DNA of 13,589 nt, taken from the NCBI GenBank assembly GCA_029558215.1, contig JAKQFZ010000257.1, positions 1 to 13,589 on the forward strand, given 5' to 3'. This stretch comes from Candidatus Omnitrophota bacterium. GTDB taxonomy: Bacteria; Hinthialibacterota; Hinthialibacteria; JAKQFZ01. The notes under the pieces are model-generated. The model searched no databases, had not been told where the DNA came from, and worked only from the letters and a program-made list of their open reading frames with translations. Of the stretch, positions 1 through 6,133 are shown one piece after another; the stretch's first letter is position 1; every line of letters starts with the position of its first letter. A program made the position numbers and the translations under genes.

Positions 1-466
1 TGAAGAAACAGATTCTGTAACTCCCTGACTGAGAGTCATAGGGAGAGGAAATCGCGTAGATTTTGCTGACATCAGTGGGATCGACAGCCAGACATCTTGG
101 GTAACCTTGGTTGGACGGCATGAGAAACTGACTCCACGAGAGGCCAGCGTCTGTGCTTCGGTACAACATGTACCGGCCCAGTACGGACAAAGTGGATGAG
201 TTGTCTCGGGACATGTCCAGAAGATATTCTTGAGTGAACTTAAAGGTCTTATTCCAGGTCACTCCAGCATTGGATGATTGGTAGACGACACCAGTTTCTG
301 ACATGATTGCTGTAACCTGAGAGGGATCTGAAGAACTTGTGCTGGTTCCAAGAAACGACCCTCCTGGTGGCCCAATGGACACCCAGGAGCTAAACTCTGC
401 GGCGTGAACCCATGCCACTCCAAGGAGAATAGAGATCAGAGCGGACAATACCCAACGTTTTCTCAT
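1..466 (-). CDS. Exported protein with Asp-box (BNR/Ycf48-like) repeats, N-terminal part
   Basis: Partial gene: it starts at ATG 466 and leaves the window at base 1 without a stop, giving 155 complete codons. The start follows a near-perfect Shine-Dalgarno GGGAGGTG (471-478 on the complement). The N-terminus is a typical signal peptide: MRKR, then a hydrophobic stretch LSALISILLGVAWV, then a likely signal peptidase I site HA-AE near residue 22. The mature part contains two Asp-box-like motifs, SSNAGVTW and STDAGLSW, each preceded by a V/L-Y strand, and then 'AVDPTDVSKIYA'. This pattern is typical of the beta-propeller blades of BNR/sialidase-fold and Ycf48-like secreted proteins. I infer an extracytoplasmic beta-propeller protein of unknown ligand. 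The start codon overlaps the stop of a truncated GntR reading frame just upstream, so the two are probably translationally coupled. Confidence 0.8.
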   Translation of the reverse strand, partial: MRKRWVLSALISILLGVAWVHAAEFSSWVSIGPPGGSFLGTSTSSSDPSQVTAIMSETGVVYQSSNAGVTWNKTFKFTQEYLLDMSRDNSSTLSVLGRYMLYRSTDAGLSWSQFLMPSNQGYPRCLAVDPTDVSKIYAISSPYDSQSGSYRICFF

Positions 467-603
467 TTGTCACCTCCCAGTTCGCAAACGCTTGGCAACT
501 GATCCCCAGGTCGCAAGGCACCTGACGCACAGTGTGTTCGAATCTGGTCGAGAATCTGTCTCGTGATCGGAACACCGGCCGCTTTCTCTATTCTGATAAT
601 CAT
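463..603 (-). pseudogene. Truncated GntR-family (YtrA-type) repressor, N-terminal remnant of 46 aa
   Basis: The frame runs from ATG 603 to TGA 465-463. It opens MIIRIEK, then 'GVPITRQILDQIRTHCASG', then 'LRPGDQLPSVCEL', and stops after GGDK. This is the beginning of the GntR winged-helix domain: the first helix (PI-RQI--QI), the turn SGALRPGD, and the LPSVREL start of helix 2, with Arg changed to Cys. An intact YtrA-type repressor continues for about 75 or more residues through the recognition helix and wing, all missing here. It has its own Shine-Dalgarno (GTGAGGA, 5-nt spacing), and its TGA shares ATGA with the start of the exported protein downstream. It could be a degraded repressor or a short translated leader. 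Without the recognition helix it should not bind DNA as a normal GntR protein. The family match is by eye but specific. Confidence 0.7.
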
Positions 604-617
604 TGGAATCCTCACTT

Positions 618-648
618 AACTGTATACACTACTAGAACAGTATACACT
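618..648. promoter_or_regulatory. Double GTATAC operator overlapping the promoter
   Basis: The 13-mer AACWGTATACACT occurs twice in direct orientation (618-630 and 636-648, pitch 18 bp). Because GTATAC is itself palindromic, the 619-648 block also reads as an imperfect 30-bp inverted repeat (22 of 30 positions symmetric). It covers the -10 region of the promoter upstream of the GntR remnant. Position and symmetry fit a repressor site. YtrA-type GntR repressors commonly autoregulate from such sites, but the protein that binds here is an inference. Confidence 0.55.
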
Positions 649-665
649 CTCCGAAATACTGTCAA
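639..665 (-). promoter_or_regulatory. Sigma-70-like promoter of the GntR remnant / exported protein unit
   Basis: On the complement, a consensus -35 TTGACA lies at 665-660 and TATACT (5 of 6 to TATAAT) at 644-639. The spacer is 15 bp, shorter than the ideal 17. The -10 box lies inside the second GTATAC operator arm. A transcript starting near 632 would have a leader of about 29 nt before ATG 603. Confidence 0.5.
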
Positions 666-666
666 G

Positions 667-1287
667 TATTTTTTTGAGGGATAATGTACTGTTGATATCC
701 GTTTCTGTGCCGACTTGCGAACACGACGGTCTTTCTTGGCTCATCATCTGGCAATCCGGAACTGCAGGATGGCATTTCTGAGGACGACGGTGTCCTTGGA
801 GACTTGCTTCGGTTTGATCCAGACTATCTCAAATTCCTCCGTACACAATGAAGTCAAAATCGCGAAGAGCTCACATCGCTTCTCTGTTTGCTGATGTACG
901 AAGCGATAACAGCACCGATCCTCTGTACTTCGTTCACCACGGATGTATTCAACTCACTTCAAACAAAGAGACGCCGCACGGCGCAAAAAGGTTTACTGGA
1001 AATCTGAAACCAGATATTTCTTCGATCGGGACGGCGCGATCTTTGACTCAAGGAAAAGCCTTCCTGACAGCACGCGTCAACTTGGTGTATGGGAACCCGA
1101 TTCCCTTGTGCTGTCTTGACATTTGTGATCGGGCATTGCCGGAACGACGGGTATTCGGCATAATCCGACATAGAGACGAGGCCGGACGAAAGAGCAGAGT
1201 TGACACTGAGGACCACGTTCGGCAGTTTGATCATCTTGAGAAGCCCTTGATCTTTTGGATCGGGCGATTGGCAAAGAGAGGAAAGAG
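667..1287. other. Gene-poor stretch with protein-like fragments in several frames
   Basis: No gene is recognised in these about 620 bases. On the plus strand a start-less frame at 696-851 ends in LGDLLRFDPDYLKFLRTQ. An open frame of 147 codons runs from ATG 848 to TGA 1291; it overlaps the previous fragment's stop and the ATG at 1288 as ATGA, but has no Shine-Dalgarno. A 58-codon frame at 943-1119 contains VYWKSETRYFFDRDG and FDSRKSLPDSTRQLGVWEP, which looks protein-like. The minus strand has a 91-codon frame at 959-1234. None matches a family I know. The stretch could be a decayed gene with frameshifts, small unknown genes, or non-coding DNA. The 848-1291 frame is the best candidate for a real short gene because of its coupling to the next gene, but only weakly. 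Confidence 0.35.
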
Positions 1288-2238
1288 ATGAACGAGAAAA
1301 TCCGAATCGGTATCAGTTCTTGTCTTCTTGGGGAGAATGTGCGCTTTGACGGTGGCCACAAACTGGATCGCTTCCTTCGCGATACACTGGGGCAATATGT
1401 CGAGTATGTGGGTGTTTGTCCCGAGGTGGAATGCGGGTTTACAGTCCCCAGAGAGCCGATGAGGCTTGTTGGCGATCCAGTCGCTCCAAAGTTGCTCACA
1501 GTTCGAACTGGTCAAGACCATACGGAACGCATGAAAACCTGGGCACTGCGGCGTGTTAAGGAACTTGAGAAAGAAGAACTGTGCGGGTACATTTTCAAGA
1601 GCGGTTCTCCGAGCAGCGGCATGGAGCGGGTGAAAGTCTATGACTCAAACGGTGTACCGTCCAAGGTCGGGGTCGGGCTTTTTGCTCAAGCGTTTATGGA
1701 TCATTTTCCTCTGCTGCCGGTTGAGGAAGAGGGACGGCTCCATGACTCGCCGCTTCGAGAGAATTTCATTGAGCGAATCTTCGTGCTTAAGCGGTGGCGC
1801 GATGTTCTGGCGTCAGGCAGAAAACTCTCCTCTCTGGTTGATTTTCACACGCGCCACAAGTTGCTGATCATGTCCCACAGCAACAAGCATCTGAAGGATA
1901 TGGGAGCTTTGGTCGCAAAAGCTAAGGGTCTGCCGAAGGAGGGAGTTTTTCAGGAGTATTTTGAACTACTCATGGGCAGTCTCAAACTGCGCGCCACAGT
2001 CAACAAGCACACCAATGTCCTGATGCATGTAATGGGGTACTTCAAACGCGCTCTAACAGCGGACGAGAAGAAGGAACTTCTTGAGGTCATCGAGAACTAT
2101 CATCAGCAATACGTGCCTCTGATTGTTCCGATCACACTGCTCAACCACTACGTGCGAAAGTATGAGCAACCCTATCTCAAGGAGCAGTATTATCTGAACC
2201 CGCATCCGGTCGAACTGCAACTGCGCAACCACGTTTGA
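1288..2238 (+). CDS. DUF523-DUF1722 (YbgA-type) protein
   Basis: 316 aa from ATG 1288, chosen because the purine-rich AGAGGAAAG ribosome binding site lies just upstream and the family opening (KIRIGISSCLLG) starts at residue 4. An upstream in-frame ATG at 1255 would add 11 non-family residues. The N-terminal part (about 1-150) is DUF523: SSCLLG with C12, VRFDGGHK, VCPEVECG with C44 and C49, and SGSPSSGMERVKVY. The C-terminal part (about 185-316) is DUF1722: VDFHTRHKLLIMSHS, KHTNVLMHVMGYFK, and the ending PITLLNHYVRKY...YLNPHP. DUF523 includes TudS-like [4Fe-4S] desulfidases. DUF1722 is the fold of E. coli YbgA, encoded beside photolyase, with no settled function. The usual SPSCG cysteine is serine here, while C49 adds a cysteine near CPE. 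The gene converges on the sugar kinase. I see no convincing promoter. Confidence 0.9.
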   Translation: MNEKIRIGISSCLLGENVRFDGGHKLDRFLRDTLGQYVEYVGVCPEVECGFTVPREPMRLVGDPVAPKLLTVRTGQDHTERMKTWALRRVKELEKEELCGYIFKSGSPSSGMERVKVYDSNGVPSKVGVGLFAQAFMDHFPLLPVEEEGRLHDSPLRENFIERIFVLKRWRDVLASGRKLSSLVDFHTRHKLLIMSHSNKHLKDMGALVAKAKGLPKEGVFQEYFELLMGSLKLRATVNKHTNVLMHVMGYFKRALTADEKKELLEVIENYHQQYVPLIVPITLLNHYVRKYEQPYLKEQYYLNPHPVELQLRNHV

Positions 2239-2266
2239 AAATCCGGATGCTCTCGTCTCGATCCGA
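2238..2266 (-). terminator. Weak hairpin between convergent genes
   Basis: In the 33-bp gap between the two convergent stop codons, CGGAT (2244-2248) pairs with ATCCG (2261-2265), with one wobble extension. On the minus strand it is followed by GATTTT. A short stem with a minimal U-run: a possible terminator for the sugar kinase, low strength. Confidence 0.3.
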
Positions 2267-2271
2267 GCAGT

Positions 2272-3858
2272 TTACAGGGTGCATGCACCTTCCACCGAAA
2301 CACAGACTTCGGCACCTTCAGGAAGACCATGGACGCCGTAGTACTGAGAGTCCAAGGCATTGATCGCTTCCTGAGCGTACGCACTCGGCACGAGCGCCAC
2401 AACGCAACCGCCCAAACCCGCGCCTGTCACCCGTGCTCCGAGCACTTCGGGAATCTGACAGAGGATATCCACGATTTGATCCACCCTGGGATGGCTGCAG
2501 GCATAGCCTCCCGATTGACGGTAGATCTTCGCGGATTCGGGACATCTGTCCGAGCAGCATTGCTCGATCAAACGATCGAGGTCCTTGTCGCTGATCTCCG
2601 AGTTGTGTGAGACGGCAAAACCCTTGCTGTCATACCGCACCACCCGATCGCCATCATGGGAAATGCTCATGAGCCTGCCGAATTCCTCGATGTCTCCTCG
2701 ACGCAGAAGAGATCCCGCGTAGTCTGCCTTCGCACATTCGGCGATTCCATAGAGAAGCACTTGCCGGATCTGGTAACCAGTCGGCGGATCTTCGTGGGTG
2801 GAAAACAAACCCTCCAGCCGTTCTGTTTCCTCGGGCAGAATCGCCAGCAGTTCATCCCGATTCATGGACTCGGGAACATTCTGCAAAAGCCGATATATCC
2901 AGGCGTCGTCCACTCCAAGATGTCCAGGACTCACATCCCGAAGGTATCGAATTCGTGAAGCCAGTTGCGGATATCTCTTTCGGATCAACATCAGTCCGAT
3001 ATCATAGGTTGCCACTCGTTCATTGAACACGCTTCTCGCTCCAGCAGCCTTATGCGCGTCCACAAACGAGCGACACAGCACTACAACATAACCGGCCGGC
3101 AGCGGAATGGTCTCGTAATGGAGGGGAAAAAACTGCATGTGCGTGATGCAGTTCTGTTTGCCCAGAAGCATGGCACCCTGATCTCCAGCACCACCCCTTG
3201 TACCGACATACCACTCCCCTTCGCCGCAAAGAACAGTGAGATGCTTTCGATCTACTTCCAGTCTGTTCAGATTCACTGCGGCGAGCGCTGTGGCTACCAC
3301 CAAAGCGGAGGAGGAACTAACTCCAGCCCCTCGCGGGATGTCCCCATACACCATCATGTCCATGCCGCAGAACGGCTTGTCGGGGAACTCCATTTGCAGC
3401 CTCAACAGCGCGGCTCGTACGTAATTTCCCCAGTGCCCTCTTTCTATCTGAACGTGATTGACAAACGTGACCCAATCCATCTGCGGATCGTTGGGCAGAA
3501 GCTCGTGAAGAGCGAACGAAGTGTCTGGAAAGAGATCTGACTCAACATTCCGTATATGAAATCGGTCATCTCGCCTTGAGGACGCGACCACAACCAGCTC
3601 CGAACCGATGGCGATGGGGTTCACATAGCCTCCGCGATGCTCTACGTGCATCCCAAGAAGATTGATACGCGACGGACACCGCACGAGGAGACATTCCCGC
3701 TCCTCTCCAAAAGCATACGCAAACTGCAGCAGAGCGTTGATATGTCCCTTTTGTCTTCGATAGATGAGCGCTCCGGAATCCCCATATATGCGCTTGTATT
3801 GTTTGACCGTCTCGGTACCGAATTCTTCGAGCTTTGCCAGATATTCTTGAACTGTCAC
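2272..3858 (-). CDS. GHMP-family sugar kinase, galactokinase-like
   Basis: 528 aa from GTG 3858. The frame is open further up to TTG 3930, but that TTG is part of a good -35 box. The GTG has AGGGG (3867-3871) at 8 nt, so I take GTG. All three GHMP motifs are present. Motif 1 is PSRINLLGMHVEHRGG (62-77), motif 2 is GDIPRGAGVSSSSAL (172-186), the ATP phosphate-binding loop, and motif 3 is TGAGLGGC (478-485). The catalytic Asp of galactokinases is D226 in GGAGDQGA. It should phosphorylate a sugar at C1 in the cytoplasm. Galactokinases have GEHTDY at motif 1; here it is GMHVEH, so the substrate may not be galactose. Plant galacturonokinase has the HxDHxGG form, which this resembles more closely. 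It is about 140 aa longer than a typical GalK, partly from an N-terminal helical extension. No other sugar-pathway gene is adjacent. Confidence 0.88.
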   Translation of the reverse strand: MTVQEYLAKLEEFGTETVKQYKRIYGDSGALIYRRQKGHINALLQFAYAFGEERECLLVRCPSRINLLGMHVEHRGGYVNPIAIGSELVVVASSRRDDRFHIRNVESDLFPDTSFALHELLPNDPQMDWVTFVNHVQIERGHWGNYVRAALLRLQMEFPDKPFCGMDMMVYGDIPRGAGVSSSSALVVATALAAVNLNRLEVDRKHLTVLCGEGEWYVGTRGGAGDQGAMLLGKQNCITHMQFFPLHYETIPLPAGYVVVLCRSFVDAHKAAGARSVFNERVATYDIGLMLIRKRYPQLASRIRYLRDVSPGHLGVDDAWIYRLLQNVPESMNRDELLAILPEETERLEGLFSTHEDPPTGYQIRQVLLYGIAECAKADYAGSLLRRGDIEEFGRLMSISHDGDRVVRYDSKGFAVSHNSEISDKDLDRLIEQCCSDRCPESAKIYRQSGGYACSHPRVDQIVDILCQIPEVLGARVTGAGLGGCVVALVPSAYAQEAINALDSQYYGVHGLPEGAEVCVSVEGACTL

Positions 3859-3901
3859 TTCGGCTACCCCTGTTTCTTCTGCATGAATAGAAGCAAAGGG
3901 A

Positions 3902-3930
3902 ATTGTCCACAAATTTGCTGAACATGTCAA
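3902..3930 (-). promoter_or_regulatory. Promoter of the sugar kinase gene
   Basis: On the complement, TTGACA (3930-3925) is followed after exactly 17 bp by GACAAT (3907-3902, 4 of 6). The start point would fall near 3895, about 37 nt before GTG 3858. This also argues against the upstream TTG as a start codon, since it lies inside the -35 box. Confidence 0.5.
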
Positions 3931-4091
3931 CTGCTCAAGTGATTTTGGCGACTGGCACGGTTGAGTGGGATAGAGGCTGCTGCTTCAAACCCTTCGGCTA
4001 TGCCCACCGCCTTGAATGCTTGTTCGGTAGATGACACACCTGTTCTGAACGGAGTGTCACCAAGCGTCAGAAGGATTTTTCTAAAAAGATG

Positions 4092-4119
4092 TTGACATTC
4101 AGAGATATTGTCCTATATT
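4092..4119 (+). promoter_or_regulatory. Promoter of the Rrf2 regulator gene
   Basis: Consensus -35 TTGACA (4092-4097), a 16-bp spacer, then TATATT (4114-4119, 5 of 6). Transcription would start near 4126, giving a leader of about 27 nt to ATG 4153. Confidence 0.65.
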
Positions 4120-4137
4120 CATATTGAATCTATAGGA
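4111..4137. promoter_or_regulatory. Palindromic operator over the rrf2 -10 box
   Basis: The perfect 7-bp arms TCCTATA (4111-4117) and TATAGGA (4131-4137) are separated by 13 bp. Nested inside is ATTCA-TAT-TGAAT (4117-4129). The left arm covers the -10 hexamer and the right arm lies just past the start point. Bound protein would block initiation. Autoregulation by the Rrf2 protein encoded 16 bp downstream is the obvious inference, as Rrf2 proteins (IscR, NsrR, CymR) bind A/T-rich dyads of about this size. Confidence 0.6.
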
Positions 4138-4152
4138 ATTAAGGACTATAAG

Positions 4153-4596
4153 ATGATACTCTCAACAAGAACGAGATACGGAACACGGGCGATGGTGGAG
4201 TTGGCGTCGGTTTATGCTGACCGTGCTCTTACGGTGAAAGAGATATCGGAGCACCAGAATCTGTCTCCGAAGTACCTGGAGCAGATATTGTCACCACTGA
4301 AGTCAGCGGGTTTGGTGAAGGCGGTGCGAGGCGTTCATGGTGGTTACACGCTGAAGAAGTCACCGAGCCAGACCACTTTACTGGAGATTTTCCGAGCGTT
4401 GGAGGGAAACCCGCTGCTTGTGGAGTGTCTTGAGTCGAAGGAGTCGTGCCCTACTGACGGTCATTGTCCGACACAACCGCTGTGGGCTGAGATTAAGGAG
4501 TCAATTGAGAAAATTCTCGAGAGCACGACGCTGGCGGATCTGCTCGCACGCTGGAGAGCGGGAAAGCAGTCCAACTCTGACCTCTATCAGATCTAG
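4153..4596 (+). CDS. Rrf2-family transcriptional regulator
   Basis: 147 aa from ATG 4153, preceded by AAGGA at 8 nt. The frame is open upstream to TTG 4108, but that lies inside the promoter and the family opening (MILSTRTRYGTRAMVELA) begins at the ATG. The winged helix-turn-helix covers about residues 20-75: LTVKEISEHQNLSPKYLEQIL is the HTH, and GLVKAVRGVHGGYTL the wing. The cysteine cluster ECLESKESCPTDGHC (Cx6Cx5C) follows the dimerisation helix and corresponds to the Fe-S ligands of IscR/NsrR-type proteins, so an iron-sulfur or redox sensor is likely. It lies just before a DUF39 homocysteine-forming enzyme, which suggests control of sulfur assimilation in response to Fe-S or sulfide status, similar in spirit to CymR. 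The palindrome at its promoter suggests self-repression. Confidence 0.92.
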   Translation: MILSTRTRYGTRAMVELASVYADRALTVKEISEHQNLSPKYLEQILSPLKSAGLVKAVRGVHGGYTLKKSPSQTTLLEIFRALEGNPLLVECLESKESCPTDGHCPTQPLWAEIKESIEKILESTTLADLLARWRAGKQSNSDLYQI

Positions 4597-4621
4597 GGCT
4601 GAGTCTTGGGAGGTGGTTGTG

Positions 4622-4666
4622 ATGCTATGGATCATGGATTTTCGGACGGATGCTGATGCGCTATAG
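4622..4666 (+). CDS. Possible 14-codon ORF with strong ribosome binding site
   Basis: A perfect Shine-Dalgarno GGGAGGT (4608-4614) sits 7 nt before ATG 4622, but the frame (MLWIMDFRTDADAL) stops at TAG 4664-4666, the last base before the first palindromic repeat. It could be a leader peptide or the stump of a gene start displaced by the repeats. No known family; coding is unproven. Confidence 0.25.
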   Translation: MLWIMDFRTDADAL

Positions 4667-4755
4667 GGGTAATTCATGAATTACCCGTGCTGTGGAAATT
4701 AGATGTAGGGGCGATTCATGAATCGCCCGTACTTGGGGCGGATGATGATTCGCCC
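4667..4755. repeat. Three tandem copies of a 20-bp palindromic repeat
   Basis: Copy 1 (4667-4686) is a perfect palindrome with arms GGGTAATTCA / TGAATTACCC. Copy 2 (4709-4728) is a perfect palindrome with arms GGGCGATTCA / TGAATCGCCC. Copy 3 (4736-4755) has arms GGGCG / CGCCC around a partly decayed core. Each is followed by CCGTRCT(T/G)G. Copies start 42 and 27 bp apart. Copies 1 and 2 differ by compensating changes on both arms, so the palindrome, not the primary sequence, is kept. Elements with a GGGCGATTCATGAATCGCCC core are dispersed in many bacterial genomes. The set lies between the Rrf2 and DUF39 genes and ends 5 bp before the DUF39 Shine-Dalgarno. Confidence 0.85.
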
Positions 4756-4773
4756 GTGCTGGAGGAGAAGCAG

Positions 4774-5976
4774 ATGAAGACGATTCAGGAAATCAATGAG
4801 AAGATCAAGGCAGGCCGAGCGGTGGTCGTGACGGCCGAGGAAATAATCGGCATCGTTGCGGAGAAAGGCGTTTCGCAAGCGGCGGTGGAAGTGGATGTAG
4901 TGACGACAGGGACATTTGGTCCAATGTGTTCTTCGGGAGCCTACATCAACATTGGTCACGCGAAGCCGCGGATCAAACTTGGAGGAGGCCATGTTCGGCT
5001 GAATGATGTGCCGGCGTATGCGGGATTTGCGGCGGTGGACGTGTATATAGGAGCGACAGCGCTGCCGGACGAGGATCCGCGGAACAGGAATCATCCTGGG
5101 GAGTTTCGGTACGGTGGGGGTCATGTTATCGAGGAGTTGGTGTCTGGTAAGGACATTCGACTAACGGCAACGGCGTACGGCACGGACTGTTATCCTCGGA
5201 GGAAGTTGGAGACGTACATCAACATCAAGGATGTCAACGAAGCGGTCTTGTTCAACCCAAGGAACTCGTATCAGAACTACAATGTTGCGGTGAATCTTTC
5301 GGATCGGCCAATTTACACATACATGGGAATTCTGAAGCCGAAGTTGGGCAACGCGAACTATTGTAGCGCAGGCCAGTTGTCACCGTTGCTGAACGATCCG
5401 AACTACCGAACCTTGGGCATTGGAACCAGGATTTTTCTGGGCGGAGGAGAAGGCTACGTTGTGTGGCACGGGACACAGCATAATCCTGGAGTGAAGCGAG
5501 GAGAGAACGGAGTCCCGAGGATGCCAGCGGGGACGGTGGCGGTGATAGGCGACCTGAAGCAGATGGAGTCGAAGTGGTTGAAGGGAGTATCGTTTCGAGG
5601 GTATGGGACATCGTTATCAGTTGGAATTGGACTCCCGATACCTGTTCTGGATGAGGACGTTTGTCGGAGTGCAGCCGTGAACGATGAGGATATCTACGCA
5701 ACGATTGTTGATTACAGCAAGAGTTATCCTTATGTTGAGCCTGGGAATCTGGGAGAGGTGAGTTACGCCCAGTTGAAGTCGGGTTCGATCACGCTTGAGG
5801 GCAAGCAGATTCCTACAACTCCTCTTTCAAGTTATGTGAAGGCGAAAGAGATCGCCAACACTTTGAAGGAGAGAATCCAACGCGGCCAGTTTCTTCTGAC
5901 GGAACCCGTCGCACCGATCCCGAAAGCGGATTCCGGTTATGCGTTCCGACCGCTGGCGGAAAGACCGATCGAGTAA
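4774..5976 (+). CDS. DUF39 homocysteine biosynthesis enzyme (HcyBio, COG1900)
   Basis: 400 aa from ATG 4774, with GGAGGAG (4761-4767) at 6 nt. The frame is open 29 codons upstream through the palindromic repeats, giving repeat-derived residues (GAIHESPVL) that are not part of the family. The protein matches the DUF39 sulfur-incorporation family: TTGTFGPMCSSGAYIN with C52, GHVRLNDVPAYAG, NHPGEFRYGGGHVIEELV, YGTDCYPR with C139, and YMGILKPKLGNANYCSAGQLSPL. In Methanosarcina acetivorans the homologue MA1821, with its partner MA1822, makes homocysteine from aspartate semialdehyde and sulfide. C52 and C139 match its two essential cysteines. The CBS domains found at the C-terminus of MA1821 are absent, and no MA1822-like partner is in the window. 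The enzyme is typical of anaerobes in sulfide-rich settings. It lies downstream of an Rrf2 regulator and is followed by a hairpin, so it is probably the last gene of that unit. Confidence 0.92.
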   Translation: MKTIQEINEKIKAGRAVVVTAEEIIGIVAEKGVSQAAVEVDVVTTGTFGPMCSSGAYINIGHAKPRIKLGGGHVRLNDVPAYAGFAAVDVYIGATALPDEDPRNRNHPGEFRYGGGHVIEELVSGKDIRLTATAYGTDCYPRRKLETYINIKDVNEAVLFNPRNSYQNYNVAVNLSDRPIYTYMGILKPKLGNANYCSAGQLSPLLNDPNYRTLGIGTRIFLGGGEGYVVWHGTQHNPGVKRGENGVPRMPAGTVAVIGDLKQMESKWLKGVSFRGYGTSLSVGIGLPIPVLDEDVCRSAAVNDEDIYATIVDYSKSYPYVEPGNLGEVSYAQLKSGSITLEGKQIPTTPLSSYVKAKEIANTLKERIQRGQFLLTEPVAPIPKADSGYAFRPLAERPIE

Positions 5977-6013
5977 GCGGCAAGGTCGCACCACAGATCA
6001 AGCGACTGAGTAT

Positions 6014-6038
6014 GGGAGCCAGACCTGTTCTGGCTCCC
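6014..6038 (+). terminator. Strong hairpin downstream of the DUF39 gene
   Basis: GGGAGCCAG (6014-6022) and CTGGCTCCC (6030-6038) form a perfect 9-bp GC-rich stem with a 7-nt loop, 37 bp after the stop codon. The tail AACTCTTCTGTT is only moderately U-rich, so it could be an intrinsic terminator or an mRNA-end stabilising stem. Confidence 0.65.
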
Positions 6039-6133
6039 AACTCTTCTGTTCGGAAAGCAGGTTTCCGGCGTCCATTCTTGACAAACCCATGGCTTTCGAT
6101 AATGCTTTTCTCCATTGTGAGGAGGGTCAGCAA

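Noticed and set aside
390..575. 61-codon minus-strand open frame
   Set aside because: Out of frame with both the GntR remnant and the signal-peptide protein, which have ribosome binding sites and recognisable sequence; this one has neither.
2965..3540. 191-codon plus-strand open frame
   Set aside because: Lies wholly antisense to the GHMP kinase, whose motifs are intact; no recognisable domain and no supporting ribosome binding site.
4032..4059. Inverted repeat TGACAC...GTGTCA between the divergent kinase and rrf2 promoters
   Set aside because: 6-bp arms with a 16-bp loop, not over either promoter; short enough to be chance, so not called an operator. The rest of 3931-4091 shows nothing else I can support.
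4687..4773. N-terminal extension of the DUF39 protein from an upstream GTG start
   Set aside because: The added residues come from the palindromic repeats (GAIHESPVL and similar), and the ATG at 4774 has a strong ribosome binding site and fits the family start.
6078..6103. TTGACA and GATAAT as a promoter for the GDPD gene
   Set aside because: Spacer is only 14 bp, outside the normal 16-18; mentioned in the GDPD entry but not called.
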